Source: Lepiota brunneoincarnata
Lineage: Eukaryota > Basidiomycota > Agaricomycetes > Agaricales > Agaricaceae
Direction: 5' to 3'
Assembly: GCA_023014365.1 (NCBI GenBank)
Contig: JAEBUN010000033.1
Coordinates: forward strand, 248,001 to 312,000
Length of the DNA stretch: 64,000 bases
Below are positions 47,484 through 59,371 of this stretch, in pieces; the first letter of the stretch is position 1, and each line of letters starts with the position of its first letter. A program made the position numbers and the translations under genes. The notes beneath the pieces are model-generated. The model did not search any database and was not told where the DNA came from. It saw nothing but the letters and a program-made list of their open reading frames with translations.

Positions 47484-48021
47484 TCATGAGAGTTCAGGCA
47501 TCTTCCTAATAACCTTTCCCTCATTCCGAGCATGAACCTTCAGCTCCTTCAGTAGCTTGGAATTCGCCCATCGCTCCGGAGGCGTCCTTTCACCTGTGCA
47601 CCAGTAATAGATATCCCAATCTGGCTCGTCCAATAACTATCCATACTTCAACGATCAGTTGGTGTATTGAAAAAAAAAAACATACCTTGTCGTATTCCTT
47701 CAACTGGCGCTCATCCATACACCACAAACGATCCCTCGCAAACGTACTCAAAAGGAGATCCGACTCCAATGTACCCCTCTTCCTCGACTGATATACCAAC
47801 CTCGCTCTCAGCTGTTCTACAGGCTCATTCGGTCTAGGGAGAGGTGTGGGTGGAGGTATATCAGAAGGCGTCGCCGTCTTGGCAAGATGTTCGGGTGTAT
47901 GTGGAAGTGGCCACGGGTCTTTCCACCACCGGATTGTTGTAGAGAACCTTTGGACCTTCAGCGCCCTCGCTGGATGGCCTACATTATGGCGCATACCATT
48001 GCGTAGTGCCAGTTGAAGCAT
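47484..48021 (-). CDS. SDH5: Succinate dehydrogenase assembly factor 2 (SDHAF2/Sdh5)
   Basis: Two exons joined across a T-rich 50-60 nt intron. The first 40 residues ([20 protein letters not shown], followed by STTIRWW) form a mitochondrial presequence. The conserved domain has [39 protein letters not shown], then [16 protein letters not shown] after the intron. These match Sdh5, the small five-helix protein that promotes FAD attachment to Sdh1 in the matrix. The arginine of YQSRKRG, which contacts the flavoprotein, is present. The protein ends in IRKMPELS at 47484. Length and motifs are normal. Confidence 0.95.
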
Positions 48022-48131
48022 GTTTTAAGAGCCGGTTCAAACGCGGAAGTTTTAGCAAAGGATGGTAGACATTATGACATCACGTCACTACTCATTCCTC
48101 ACGTGTACATGGGCGTCTAATATGGAAACGT

Positions 48132-48732
48132 CTATCTCTCTACCTCCCTTCCCGTGGAGCTCTTCCTAGTCCTATTATTCGTCTTCTCATAATTCTTCAC
48201 ATAATCAGGAGACTTTGTGTAAACCCTACCACTCCCATCCCCTCTTGAACGCTGCGGGACAGGAACCTGATAGCGTCCTAGCTCAGAATATTCTGGCGAT
48301 GCTTTGTAATCTTCGATGGTGATATGCTTTGCGTTGTGTTCTTTGGTTGGAGCAGTCAACCGTACTGGTCGTTCGCGCCATGAGGATGTCGTATTGGGCA
48401 AAGCGTTGTCATCACCACCACCGACGGGTTTGGATTTAACGTGAGCAAGGACTTGTTCATCTAATGTTTCTTATAAACATTAAATTACCAAAGGCGAAAG
48501 GATTGAGACGTACAGATGGGATTGGTCCCCTCCCGCTCCTGCTGACGTTTACTCCGCAGCATGCTCAGATAAAGCCCACTCAGACCTGCTAGGACGACAG
48601 TGCCTACAACGAAGAAAGACTGGAAAACAAGCGTAAGGGATATTGGTGAAGAAAAAAAGCTTGATTACACACCTTTCCAACACCTGGAGGTGAACCCCGG
48701 GCCTCGCCCTTCAGTGTAAAGCGTGATGACAT
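48132..48732 (-). CDS. Small single-pass membrane protein, function unknown
   Basis: Three exons (48732-48673, 48619-48514, 48460-48132), in phase, about 164 residues. A short Gly/Pro-rich N-terminus (SSRFTLKGEARGSPPGVGK) precedes one membrane helix (SFFVVGTVVLAGLSGLYLSM). A Lys/Arg/Glu-rich soluble tail follows, with WRERPVRL, YKASPEYSELGRYQVPVPQR and a polar C-terminus. I do not recognise the family. The N-terminal helix plus basic tail, and the position between SDH5 and another small membrane protein, suggest a mitochondrial inner membrane or ER location, but this is inference only. Codon use and splice sites look normal. Confidence 0.72.
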
Positions 48733-49058
48733 TGTTCAGTTTGGTCTGCGAGGATGGGAGAGGGTAAAAGGGCTCTACCCCAACCGTTGGTATCTATATC
48801 AGCCCTACCATTATGTCTTAGATCCAGAGGTTGAATAGGGTCGATCAAGGAGGTCACCCCCTAAACAATTTGCACAAGGAGCCTGAGCATTCCGATAGGG
48901 TATATGGACTGTACATTGAACCCGGGACTAACAACTTCGCCACAGGTATATCCGCATCGGAGAGTCCACCAATGGACGCACTTTCTTCGAGGATTGCGGG
49001 GCAGAGCCTTCGCAGGTCAACCGGTGGGCAAAGCACGCTCGTGTTAGGAAAAGGACTT

Positions 49059-49355
49059 TCAGTCTCCGTGTCTTTTATTATCGACTGGCACCTGCGACAG
49101 GCGCGACGAGGCTGAAACACTGGTCAGCTATGGTAAACAACCTTGGAAAGAGTGTATTACCAGAACGATACTCGGCCAAGTCTGCCTTCCTCTTCGACGC
49201 AACGTTCTGTTTTGCCAAGTAGAACATAGCTCCCGCAATGGCTAATACTCCTATGAATCCGAATTTCTACTTGCAAAATATAATGTGACCACATGGAAAC
49301 GGAAATGTCATACCACTCGCCCAGAGGTTGATAGATTCTTGAAGTCAGGAGCCAT
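49059..49355 (-). CDS. Very small membrane protein (about 66 residues), function unknown
   Basis: Three exons (49355-49314, 49266-49161, 49111-49059) with GT-AG junctions and consistent phases (0, 1). The start gives MAPDFKNLSTSGRV. The second exon encodes a membrane helix (KFGFIGVLAIAGAMFYLA) and then KQNVASKRKADLAEYRS, a basic amphipathic stretch. The last exon adds SSRLSQVPVDNKRHGD and a TGA. Every exon is under 110 bases. The helix-then-KR-rich pattern is common in small mitochondrial or ER proteins. I do not recognise the family. A longer alternative final reading frame (to 48854) exists but reads as random sequence. Confidence 0.55.
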
Positions 49356-49483
49356 GATTTTATCTGCGACGGCCTCTGAATTGTTTGATGGGACAGCCTC
49401 AGACGTCACATGATGGCAAAGTCCAACGATCATACAGCTTATAACAATGTGTGGCCACATCGAAACATGCACTACCCCCCTCT

Positions 49484-49660
49484 ATGCCCTCCTGGTATGA
49501 GCAACAGCAACCAGACAAGAAAACCAAGATCAAAGCTGCCGCAGTATCGTTAATACTGACGACACTCTCAACTAGCTTTGGAACTTTGTTCGATTCGAAG
49601 GCTTTCAAAGTAGTCAGCGTCGTGCTTGGAATCCTTACCGCAATAATAGCTTTTGGGTAG
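49484..49660 (+). CDS. Doubtful small hydrophobic ORF
   Basis: A 58-residue frame starting MPSWYEQQQPDKKTKIKAAA, then a hydrophobic stretch with FKVVSVVLGILTAIIAFG at the end. It is divergent from the small membrane protein gene at 49355, 128 bases away. The polar-then-hydrophobic order and lack of rare residues look protein-like. There is no recognised family and no promoter element, and the ORF is short enough to occur by chance. Confidence 0.28.
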   Translation: MPSWYEQQQPDKKTKIKAAAVSLILTTLSTSFGTLFDSKAFKVVSVVLGILTAIIAFG

Positions 49661-50100
49661 GATTCCAACCATTATTGTCTTGCGATGTCTCACGAGTGTG
49701 CAGGGTTGTGATATTGGAACCTACCAGCGATGACTATTCTCACATCGGGTCCGATGCTTCCCTGTATGTAAGGGTGTCCAGGCTTTCTTCGTTCCTCCCA
49801 TGGAGGCCTGTAACTGAACCTTGTTTGATATTCAAGCCCCCCGCAGTCCACCCCGCCCACCTCCCTACCCCACAACGCTGGGTACAGTGGCGTCCTGTTT
49901 CCTACAAGCATATTGTTTCCGAGGATTACTGCGACTGCCGATGTAAATCATAATCCCCGTGCCCGTCAATACCCCAGTAAGAACCTCCCAAAGCCCACTC
50001 AATCCATAACTCAATGAAGAAAACCCTCTTCTCCTTCTACAACTTCCAGCCCCAAGATATGGTGAAGTTAACCCGGAGAACGACGTTCCCCCAAGACAGA
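49661..50100. other. Intergenic region, nothing firm
   Basis: Overlapping short frames on both strands, including a minus frame (49865-50224) with Gly/Ser-rich and one hydrophobic part. That frame overlaps the plus-strand relic and neither can be excluded from the other by eye. No RNA gene or repeat was seen. Confidence 0.4.
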
Positions 50101-50475
50101 TGGCCCCTCCGTCATCGGACTCGAACTCGGACTCGGGGTTACAAGAAATCGTTACCACACCCGAAAACCATCCTCTATCAGATGACCCTTTAACTTCTCC
50201 TGCATTGCCCGAACCTATATACACTCAATCCAATTCAGAGTCACCACAATTTTTCGCGCACTTCGCTGGGGCACATCATTTCGTTCTTCGCCAGTCCAAC
50301 TTCGTATCAATCTCGGATCCTGGTGAGTCGCAGCTCTTGACTGGGTGACCCCACTTGATCAGGGAAAAAAACTCATTTTTGCCTTCGCAGATGCAACCCG
50401 AGCCACCGAAGGAGATTAGGGTTATGAGGAGATTCCCCCTTGTAAAGCCAATCGTTCAGAAACAAGTATAGCTGT
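50101..50475 (+). pseudogene. Fragment resembling the N-terminal strand region of an Agaricomycete NACHT-type or related large protein
   Basis: From ATG at 50101 the frame reads a Ser/Asp-rich start, then FFAHFAGAHHFVLRQSNFVS and ISDP, ending at a GTGAGT donor (about 50320). The F-x-x-A-x-x-F-x-(I/L)-x-x-S-x-F pattern recalls the beta-strand repeats found at the start of many Agaricomycete STAND/NACHT and related proteins. A strong acceptor (CTTCGCAG, about 50383-50390) restores phase, giving ATRATEGD and then an in-frame TAG. The same frame continues as GYEEIPLVKPIVQKQ. No nucleotide-binding domain follows. The best reading is a truncated or decayed relic; a minus-strand gene is the alternative. 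Confidence 0.4.
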
Positions 50476-53400
50476 GACGAGTGTATGAGTGAGTTATGCG
50501 CAGACAATGTAATCTACGGCACCATTTGTAATAGGAGGACGGCATTAATAGACCTTAAGGACAGGAAGAAACGTCAGTGTGTGTGGAGACCGGTTGTGAC
50601 TAGTGCACCAGTCGCTGTTTATCCCTGCAGGCATTTTGGTACTGTAGTGGAAACAGACAAGGCCGCCAGGCTCCAACTCCGGGCATCGGTCAAGTTGTCG
50701 AGTCACACAATGGATATACGCGAGAGGGACGACAGGAGTGACTTTGCCAAATGTACTAAGATAACCGAATAGTATATCATATCATCCGCTTATATGGTTG
50801 TATAGTCTTGAAGCCAGGAGTCAAATTTCAACCCCGTAAATATCCGCCAAGAAACGCTGTGCCCTCCTCGTCCTGAACCCCGCCGCATGTTGGACAGGAG
50901 CCATAATGTTTCCCCGCCTCTCTGTGTCAACGGCCATGAGATTGCCCTTCGCACCTTCCCGGTGCCTGTCCCTCGTCCGTTTCTACACGCTTGCTCTGTT
51001 AGTGCCCCCTTGTACCTCTTTCCCAACCCTGAACTTCACGTAATACTGATGGAAGCCGCGACCGCGTTCCAGCGCTCATCCACACAGTCCAGAACGCTTT
51101 CCGCGGACTGCGACGAATGTCTACACCCACACTCCTGCGAGGGATGATTAAATGACGAAAATTGAGTACGAGAGCCCTCTCTTTGCTAATGGGAACGACC
51201 CGTGCCACTGTGAAACAAACCATGGACATGTCACGACAATTTAGCTACCTGCCGTTTAGCGATGGACGCAACCTCGACCCCCAACTCGCCGTAACGGCTT
51301 ACAGCATTACTCATTGCCCACTGTCTCCAGCCGCTCCCTCCCCAATTACAACGTCATTATCAGCCTCGAATGTGACCCTGCCCCACGAAGAAGAACTCGA
51401 CACACTTCCGACATGGACATTACTTGGGGACTATATGCATACTTGAATACACGGTTCGGGCACCGAACCGAGACGTGCATTCTTCCATTTCTTCCGTTCC
51501 GAGATTCAGATATCTCAATATGATTGGCAGCACCTTTCCGCGATGGTTCTGCGACTGATCGACCTCTGATCAAAAGCAACTCCACCGACCCTGACTCCAA
51601 TTATCTTTCAAAAACATTGTATTACCCGCCTTACTTGCAAAACGAAGAACAGGGCCGATGTATACACGCCTCTCCGATCGCCTGCATAACATTTCGGGCA
51701 CCCAACTCTCCTCGTACAGCCATGTCTCGGTGGTTTAATTCCATTCTCTGCAAGTCTAGAATCTTATCGACGGGTTTTCGTTGAATAGGGTCCCTCGGGA
51801 CGTTCCACAGACCCCCATCAATAGACCAATCAAAGGCAGCTATCAAATTCGGATCGATCGCAAGAATTACAACAGCCCTTGGCTGCCCTCCTCTCACAAA
51901 CAATGGCCGCCACAGGCCTAGCCCCAGCGATTCTCTGGCCCTTGAAATATATGACCCCAGAAATCGCCCCGATCGCCGGAAGAGTCAGGTCATATACTAT
52001 GCCCGTGAGTCAATACGACAGCTGCCTGCTACCCTGTTATGACAATGTCAGGGATGTCTGCAGAACTTGAATATGTTTACAATAGTCAAAACAAGCAGGC
52101 AGTTCAATGCATTGAGATCCACCCCCTCTCTCGAACTTAGAGCCTCGCCCCATCCATCACTTATCAGATCGATTTCAAGATCCCCGCGACATCCTTGAGG
52201 GCAGCTTCAACATATGAAAATCAGCCTAGGCTCGTGCCGGGTGCCTCAGGTCTCCTTTCCGTGTGAATCCCCGCAAAAATTAAAGTATCATGGGCCATTT
52301 CAGATGAAAGGCTCCCAAACCCAGTAGCGATCAAATCCTAGGATTCACCGGCTCACGCCTTAGTACGTATTCGAGGCCTTTTCGTGAGCGGTCGAATTTG
52401 ACCGATGACTTCCACCGTCCTTGGGTCCTGCTATATCGTTATCTCGCCACTATCCGAACCCCAAAAGTTTCCTTGACTGGTGGACCCCTCCAGGACAACA
52501 CCCGGCACATGGGGCTTGAGCCCTTCTGCTCGGTAGCGCCTCTTGTCAAACCCGCCTTATGCTTTTTGTTGTCATCCTCGCGGCCGTATGAAAACCTTCT
52601 TTCCAGGCGTCGGCAACTCTCGAAACTACTTCCTAACAAGAGTCTGTTTGTGGAACCATATAAGCTTCCTTCGTACCACCCAGACGACGAGGGACACCTC
52701 TAATCATCGCCTTCCTTCATTTACGGACGGCGAAATCCGTAGTATCGACGCCCAAGTGATGCCTTCGATTTTCCATCTTCCAGTCCTATCCCCGCATACT
52801 GGCTTGCACCAGGGTCTGACCCTAAGACCTGTCCCCATCACTCCGATCAACGTTCGCTCTTACCGATGGTTGTACCCCAGATCAGCGAGTTGTTTCTAGA
52901 AAAGGCGTAGCTCGATACGAGCTTCACCGTTCTCGAATCATCATCGATGTGCCGACTGGAAGGCTTTGAATGAAGAGAAGGTTCCTACTCCGTCGGGGAG
53001 TTTCTCCTCCCCGAACCCTCAATGTCATAGCGTGGTGCGTCGGAAATGCATCGCAGACACCTCGAACCTCGTTTAGTTGTTTCTGGCAGAGAGTAATGGG
53101 GAGCAGAACAGTGGCTCCTTTATCCGTTTGCCCTTATGCAATCATTGTGGCAGTCAGCCCCCGTCTGGACTTAGCGAGATGAACACTTGACTTAGCGTGG
53201 GAGTGAACCCCGATTCCGGCTGATAATGAACAAGACTCGACTTGGTTATCGACGAAATCTCTGAGTGATATGGTAATAGCTTAAGGTGCGCTTCCCTACT
53301 TCCCCTTCGCTGAGGTCCTGCCCTCACAGTACAGGACGCATCACTTCTGACGCATTTCTCGAAATCCGTGCCCCACCACCCTGTTTCGAGACCCCACAAC

Positions 53401-56400
53401 ATCAGCCTATAACCAAGTAGCAGTATAGTTCGCCCTGTCTTCCGCGCTGTTCCTTCGGTGCTCGACCCACCAGCAGTAGCTTCTGCGGAGACGAAGGCAA
53501 ACTGATGCTGGGTATTCCATTGCGGATCTTCACCCTTGTCACGAGCATGAAGATTTTAGGTACACACCTTCTGGAGAAATGTTAGATAATATTACGCGTC
53601 AACCTTTCGGTCCCCCATCAAGCCCCTAAATCGCACCCGGAAACCAGTCGGGGCTTAATCCAGGATTACATTAGATTCTTCGATAACCAGTATGGTGGGA
53701 TACCTTTCCCTCTCCGTTATTGACGCAGAGCAAACACGGCGGAACAAAATTCCGCAACAGCTTCGACGGGATTTCACCAAGGCGGTCGGGATTCTGTCTG
53801 TGTGGACCCAGAGGAAAACCTCCAGCTACCCTTTCAAAATCATCGACGCACATGAGCGGTGCGGGATTTTTATCAAGCGCGCCTGCCCCGTTCCTATACT
53901 CGCGGAGGGTTGGTGTGCCCATATCTGTGCTATTTTTTGGCCGCTGCCCATTCTTCAACTGATTGGTCTACTTATAGTGAGCACCGGTCGTTACGCCACA
54001 CATCGTTGGGTGTTTGCTTGGTCACGCAACGAACAGTTACCCATTAATCCCCGCGATTGATGAGATCCTTCATTTGTAACTGGGTATTACATCTGTTGCA
54101 GTACTCTGGTATCTCTGTGGTGGGTCCTCATGGAATCCGGCACTAGAAAACGACAGGGTTCCGAAATAAATCTTCCCCTGACTATGTTTCGCATCAAATT
54201 TGACTTACATAAACTATGGCCCACAAGTTCCTTCTGCTTCACTGCAGCAGCAGCTTCCCACCACTCGGAGAAGACGTCTCAGAACGACTTCTAGTGCCCC
54301 TGATGATATTCTATTTTTGAATCAATGTTTTGCCCACAGATAACTTGCGGACTCCCGCGAAGTCCACGATAGTCCTGGAGGTGAGCCGCTTTCACTCTGA
54401 ACGACAGTTGCTCTCTCGGTCTTCTGCTTGGCCCCCACTGTTGTCATCTCTGCACAAAAATATGATGCTTCGTTGCTAGACAGATACTCACTACAACATC
54501 TTAATTCACTGCTCCGGGGGCGCCGCTGCCACCACACACTGGTGTGCGGTAAGGAGCAATCTGCTACCCACCAAGAGGGGAGGATCCTAGGACGTCTTTT
54601 GCTCTTGGTTAAGAAACTGGAGAATCCTGGATCCTGATTCTGAGCCACGGGAATGAAATGCGACCGAGTTTGAAGCTGGGGCTGTACCCAGGGGGGGAGT
54701 GTGTGTATGTTCCCGTGGAAAATCAGGAATCCTGTTCTTCGTACATCATAGATCCCAAGAAAACGGTGTCTTTGAACTGTTGAGAAAGATATCCGGTTAT
54801 CCAGGTCGGTTATTTTCGGTGATGATATATTCTAAATGATCAGATATTGACATCATCGACTTCGCACCTTCTTAAGGACCCAAACGCTTATGATCGCTGT
54901 GAGTCTGGGCGGGTAATAAGCAATATAATTCTAGGTTGCGGACATTGTCGAATGACATGTTATGTCCGATCATCCTTCCTACGATCCTCGTTTCCAGGCC
55001 TTCTCCGTAACCTCGCTCTGGACCTAGGAATGGCTAAAAGACTTATCAGGGACTTTGTCCCCGGTTCCCACTTTCGTAGGGTCCTAATACCGTCGACTGC
55101 CTCGTGTATCATTCGATACTCGACTGCCGCATCACGTAGGCAGTGTACGTCGATGTCCAAGAATTAGCATCACGGTTAAGCCGGGAATTTGATACCTATG
55201 ATACAATGTGTCCCATTTGTCTGTCATTTACGAAATTCTACCGGGCTCCGAATTCAAGATTGAGCGAGAAACATGATTTCCGTGGATCAGAACCCTGATT
55301 TTCTGTAGAGTGTCCCACACCGTTCGTGTCATCAGCACATCAATCAACCGCTAGCTGACGATCTTTAAACCCTCTTTCTATATTTTGACCTCAATGACGT
55401 CGCTGTTCCCCTTTGAGTGTCGAATTCGGGTACTCTCGTCCTCGCGATCCGGGCGAGGCATGTGCACGTCTGTGATAAGAAGATGATCATCCTCAGTGCT
55501 AGGTGATTATCAAACGATGGGCTTGGGGGGGAGGAGGGCGAACTTCTTGGCGTTTACGCTGTACGGACGACTGTCGCGGGTAGGGATGATGGGGATATGT
55601 TAAACTAAGACAGGATTTGCGCGGCTAAGGATACGATCTACAATATCTTTTGTTGAGGCGATGCAACCACTTTGTATCTCATTGAACAACTTTGATTGAA
55701 TGTCCAAAGCGAGAGGCATGGGTCGCCCGTTTATGCACCGTGTCCCTGGGTGTGAACTCTCTGAGCACAATCAGCCGAAGGCTATGAATTGTTGATTTCC
55801 GCGTTGCAGAGGGCAGATATCTGATATGGATGCACATCGCAATGCACTTCACGTCCTCGAGTCAAGGAGCCCCCACACACCCAGGACTTTGGCCACAAGT
55901 GGCTCTTTCTAATAGAGAGGCTCTCCCCTTTCTATCCCTGGCATAAGCTTAAGCGCTTGAAAGCACCAGGGAAAGCATACTCGAACTGCCAGCGTCGAGC
56001 AACACTCCAACAGGAAGCGTCAGGACAGACGTGCCGAATGACGACGTGCCATCTTCCCATCTGCGTAACCCGAGCCTATCTTGGCGAAGCCGTCAAGGCA
56101 GAGGAGAACCCACTCCGATTCAGACATGTACTGCAGTGCCTCAAGGAACGGATACTCACTACTGGATTTGCAGTTTTGATTGGGATTCCCAAGCTCTTGG
56201 GCCGCATGTATCTTTTTTTCCTTTCTTTCTTTCTCCTTAAAACATTGGCTGTTAAACTGACAGAGAGTTATTCCCAATCATCCAATGTCTCGTATTCTAT
56301 AAATATGCCAAGTCTCTATTCTAACGTTTATCAGGCCACCTCAGGCATGAATGCTTGTGACATCCCGGCATTTCTCGGTTATTCAGGCAGCGTATAAGGA

Positions 56401-59260
56401 AGTACAAAGCGGGCCAGCCTGGAGTTTGTTTAGAGCGGGCACGAACACCGGCCGATTCTCTCGGTGTATTGGTCAATACAAGGGCCAATACAAAAAACCC
56501 GCTGACTCGGGGATGGAGATATGGTCATATGCGCTGTATAACCAGTAAGTAAGTAAGAACACCAGCGTTTAACTTTACAGCCATGAATGGAGTCCACCAG
56601 GGGCATCCCGTCGCGCTTTCGGAGGAATTGATATGCATGCCCACAACTGAACCGAGGAGTTCTGGCATGAAGGAGTATTACTCTCGAGCGCGCCTACGAT
56701 CCCGAAGGACATGGTAAATATATACTTTGTGATTCTTGCGCAGGTACGACTAGTCTCCTGGCTTCAATGCTTTCTCCGGCTGGTTAGGGTACCGGCGCCG
56801 CGACGGGAATGGGGGTCTAGCCTGCGCATTCGTCACCGCAGTGCGTCGCGGGGCGTCAAGGTGATCTCGGAATTTGGAAACCTACGAGAGAGGGAACAGA
56901 GTTAAGCCATGCCATGGTCTGCCGTATACACTTATCACGGGAAGCACAGGAGATAACCCGTTGACTCAGAGCTATTAGATACGAGGCGTCCCGATAGGGA
57001 ACAATGAGGGGGGTGTTTAAATTGGCCGGTTTAATATGAAAGCCACGAGACTCGGCTGAGGACATTATGAAGCTTCATAAATCACTGGAGCTAAAGCCCT
57101 GTTTTATTTCATTCATCTGTATGACGTTGGGGGGGTAATGACAACAACACGACGCCCAAGAAACCACCCAAAGACAAAAAAAAAAAAAGAGATTCGCGAA
57201 GCACCCGTTCCTCGCTATCCATGCCATGTCACTCTGACGTCGACTTCTCTCTCTCCCCAGCAACCTTCTTCAATCTCACCACATTCAGCTCCTCTCCTCT
57301 GTCTCTCTCTTTTGTTTAATAGCACGAGGTCCACGCTACTGCCAGAAGTTGGATCGGCTAATTCGAGAACCCATGTTTCTATGTTCGGAAAACATGGGTC
57401 AACGGTGTGCCTGCCTTAATTCCGATTCCTCGTGTCGTTACAACGTGGACTGAGTGGGAAGGGGAAGGATACTACGTTTCAATGGCGAGAAACCTAGCCC
57501 AGCGCATTCATCGGGATTCTTTTTTCATCGAAATGAAAACTTTGGGGAAATCAACGATAGGAACTTGAACGATTAAAAAAAGAGAGAGAGAGAGGCCAAA
57601 GCCTCCCGAGCCGATGTCCGAGTTCCGCAGCTTCGGTAACGCGAGAGCAGGGGAGGGCGGGAAGGGGCGAAGCTGCTGGCGCCCCCAGCGTCCGAGTCGA
57701 TAAAGCATTTTATGTCATTATCGACGCTTGCAAGTCTTTTTTTTTTTTTTCTGTTCCCGCGATTCGGAATCGAAACGAACATAGCCTCGCGTGGGTAACA
57801 ATATGGCCATGTGACGGCATTCATCTCTTCCTGATCATGGGTCCCACCCCATGCATGTGCCTTGCCTGCAAATACCCAGACGCTGAATCAGCGAAGATAC
57901 CGGATGCAGGAGATGAAGGGAAGAGGCGAGGGGCGAGGGGGTTGGGAGGGGGGGAGGAAGGGGGTGGTGGAGGAAGTGTGTGTGTGGGTGGGGTTGCCAG
58001 CGCCTGAAAGTGACTGCCATTCGGGTATTTGAGTTTTGGGGTCCTTTCACAACAGCTATCAGGTCTCGTGAACAGCAGGAAAATAGGCATGTTGGGGATT
58101 TGAGGGACCAATTTGAGTGATTTGGCGTCTGGGCGTGGTTCCCGTGTGCTGTGGGGTTGATAGAGGTTGATTGATTCTTTGTAATGACCCGCTTCTTCCT
58201 CGAATTTTTTTTATTCGGTCGGAGAAGTTGGCTTGTCGGAAATGACTAGGAGGTCCTCGTGTCTTTGAGGCGGTCCTGTGCGCTTCGTAAGAGGGGAAAG
58301 CGCTAGTGAGAGAGAGAGAGGGAGTCGATTTGTGATAAGCGTAAGAATATGACTACGTCGGTGGAGGCTCTAAGACCGAACTTGATATTAGCCTCCAGGA
58401 GGGAGTCCGATCATCAGCCTGCGCCAGGACCAACCCCACCCCTTGAGGTGTGGCTTCTTCTCTCATTAAGACTCCTCATCATAGCAAAGCGAATATTGTG
58501 CATGTTCACGCTATTCGAGGACTGAGGGGCAGTGCGCCAGGTTGAAATGAGTGAAACAACAGAAGTTGATAGGTGAATGTTGCACACGCACCCCGTTTCA
58601 TCCCAATCCGGATTGATCCCGCTTCCATGGATTCCAAGGCCGAGATTTGGACGAGGAAGAAGAATCTCTCTTCACAATAGATCGAGGCTGCTAGGCTCCT
58701 TTAATCTTGGTCGGCGCTGTCTGTGATGAAAGGGGAGGTGTCGTTGACCTCGGTCTCCACTTTCCGAGGTGCACGCGGCAGGAACTAACAGCCAGAATAA
58801 ACAGCAAACCACGACGCAGATACAGCGAAGGCGCCCGAGAGTCAAAAACGGCCATCAAGTCACTTCGGGCACGAACACTCAATGGATATTACACGAGGTA
58901 GATGGTAACGACGCTGCGCATCTTCATTGTTTGGACGTGTTGGAGAGGGCGAGACACGTGGGCGTTCAAGTCGGCAGTTGGAGGGATTGTGAACTTTGAA
59001 CGGCAAGGGGTGTGTGTTGACATTGTGGTGCGTACATGATGAGTTCAGAGAACGCAGAGGAGCAGGAGTGGAACCGAGCGTCACTCGAGAAGAGAATCCT
59101 GCAAGGGGAATCCCAACAAATCCCAGGTCTGCCTTTTTTGGGCAGAAATTGCAAAGAAAACAGCAGCGATTTGGGATTCCCGATTTGGACCGGATCGAGA
59201 TCCAGTGCCAGAGTCGTATCCAACCTCGTTTTGTTTACTGCAAGATCTACAGAGCTCACA
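50476..59260. other. Large gene desert
   Basis: About 8.8 kb with only motif-free open frames, none above about 150 codons (for example 53692-54060 and 55957-56397, plus). Low-complexity patches occur near 57176-57190 (A-run), 57580-57595 and 58305-58320 (GA repeats), and 57738-57750 (T-run). A strongly G-rich stretch lies at about 57920-57990. No transposon proteins, long terminal repeats or structural RNA genes were recognised by eye. Decayed mobile elements are the likeliest origin. Confidence 0.5.
57915..57992. repeat. G-rich low-complexity tract
   Basis: The plus strand has many runs of three to five G separated by A, C or T (GGGAAGAGGCGAGGGGCGAG and on to a GTGTGTGTGGG part). Such spacing could form G-quadruplex structures. 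It lies in a gene desert with no flanking gene evident. Confidence 0.6.
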
Positions 59261-59268
59261 TATAAAAG
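59261..59268 (+). promoter_or_regulatory. TATA box of small transcription unit
   Basis: TATAAAAG, followed by a long CT-rich leader and an ATG at 59372, about 105 bases downstream. This TATA, pyrimidine stretch and CACAATG order is typical of strongly expressed fungal genes. Confidence 0.6.
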
Positions 59269-59371
59269 GCTCTCTCCTACCCTCCCCCCTCCCTCGCCAA
59301 CATATCATCTTCCAACCCTCACTCTCTCCAAACTGTCGCCAGAAACTATCTTCCGTTCTCCTAGCTTCACA

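Noticed and set aside
48854..49120. 88-codon minus frame as a long C-terminus of the small membrane protein
   Set aside because: It can be spliced only in a different phase from the conserved helix exon, and its Cys/Pro/Ser-rich content looks random.
53692..54060. 122-codon open frame with a hydrophobic stretch
   Set aside because: No recognisable family, and competing frames of similar length occur in the same place.
55957..56397. 146-codon open frame with one hydrophobic segment
   Set aside because: The hydrophobic part comes from a T-rich tract; no homologous motif or gene structure.
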